Part shown: positions 14,442 through 14,566 of the stretch, in pieces
How positions within the stretch are numbered: the first letter of the stretch is position 1
Layout of the letters: every line of letters begins with the position of its first letter
Source of the DNA: Fusobacteriota bacterium
Lineage (GTDB): Bacteria > Fusobacteriota > Fusobacteriia > JAPLKR01
Direction of reading: 5' to 3'
Assembly (NCBI GenBank): GCA_026387965.1
Contig: JAPLKR010000129.1
Coordinates: forward strand, 1 to 14,566
DNA length: 14,566 nucleotides
Program-made: the position numbers and the translations under genes
Notes under the pieces: model-generated
Database searches by the model: none
Seen by the model: the letters and a program-made list of their open reading frames with translations, nothing else
Told to the model about the DNA's origin: nothing

Positions 14442-14566
14442 TTAAGTGCAACAGGGAAAAATAAAGGTAATAAAAAAGCCCATAAGAAGGAAGTCTGTTA
14501 TAATATAGGTTAAGATCAAACATTAAGGAGGCTTTAACTTATGAGGTATACCCATATTACCATAGA
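14442..14566 (+). mobile_element. Left end of a probable IS30-family insertion sequence (partial)
   Basis: The last 26 bases start a transposase-like frame, and the roughly 100 bases before it fit the leader of an IS30-type element. TTAAGTGCAACAGGG (from 14442) resembles the TGCAAC-containing ends I associate with IS30 relatives, recalled and not checked. An extended -10 box, TGTTATAAT (14496-14504), could drive the transposase. The boundary at 14442 is a guess, supported by the adjacent interrupted minus-strand frame. The element continues beyond the window. Confidence 0.5.
14541..14566 (+). CDS. IS30-family transposase, first eight codons only
   Basis: AAGGAGG lies nine bases before ATG 14541, and the frame reads MRYTHITI before the window ends. 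IS30 transposases very often begin M-(K/R)-Y-x-(H/Q)-(L/I)-T followed by an ER motif and a helix-turn-helix, so the match is suggestive. With only eight residues the family call is tentative. Confidence 0.55.

Noticed and set aside
14173-14445. Plus-strand open frame of 90 codons near the right edge
   Set aside because: It begins inside the A-rich terminator region without a ribosome binding site, and its Phe/Leu/Ile-rich product looks like an antisense shadow. The minus-strand frame with a matching terminator explains the region better.
1-14566. tRNA genes, CRISPR arrays or a defence island
   Set aside because: No cloverleaf-like sequence ending in a GGTTCGA-type arm, no regularly spaced repeats, and no nuclease, toxin or restriction gene was found. 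The only mobile signals are the edge element and the MITE-like repeat.

Overview
The window is AT-rich and almost entirely coded on the minus strand. Strong GGAGG-type ribosome binding sites precede most genes. Sec signal peptides, a lipoprotein and a predicted outer-membrane beta-barrel point to a diderm cell. It encodes the GatCAB transamidation pathway, a NifU-like/GGGtGRT pair, a DUF4438 protein and YwbE. Fusobacteriota is my best guess, from overall style and signal-peptide type; this is inference and other AT-rich anaerobic diderms are possible.

Layout, reading the minus strand from right to left. (1) 12.87-9.39 kb: gatC-gatA-gatB, tightly coupled and with a clear promoter, followed by a terminator hairpin and ywbE. 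(2) 9.16-7.45 kb: a NifU-like iron-sulfur scaffold gene coupled to a GGGtGRT-family gene. (3) 7.37-6.77 kb: a small lipoprotein gene with its own terminator. (4) 6.77-6.34 kb: non-coding DNA with a 264-bp MITE-like element bounded by inverted and direct repeats. (5) 6.34-4.78 kb: a TDT/SLAC1-type transporter gene followed at once by a wrecked beta-carbonic anhydrase gene and a terminator. (6) 4.68-0 kb: an apparent five-gene operon of a DUF4438 protein, a decayed Bcr/CflA-type MFS gene, an intact Bcr/CflA-type MFS gene, a Kch-like potassium channel, and an exported beta-rich protein that runs off the left edge.

On the plus strand there is one outer-membrane-barrel-like gene (13.18-13.89 kb), transcribed divergently from gatC. 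At the right edge the first codons of a probable IS30-family transposase appear, next to the 3' remnant of a minus-strand gene that still has its terminator.

The main theme is gene decay beside intact relatives. The second MFS copy and the carbonic anhydrase are recognisable but carry stops, frameshifts and deletions, while their operon partners are intact. The most interesting unexplained signals are: perfect hairpins placed directly against the ribosome binding sites of the NifU-like and lipoprotein genes, sharing the loop CACAA; the MITE-like element; and an A8G7 tract touching the start codon of the intact MFS gene. I found no tRNA, rRNA, CRISPR array or complete novel defence system.
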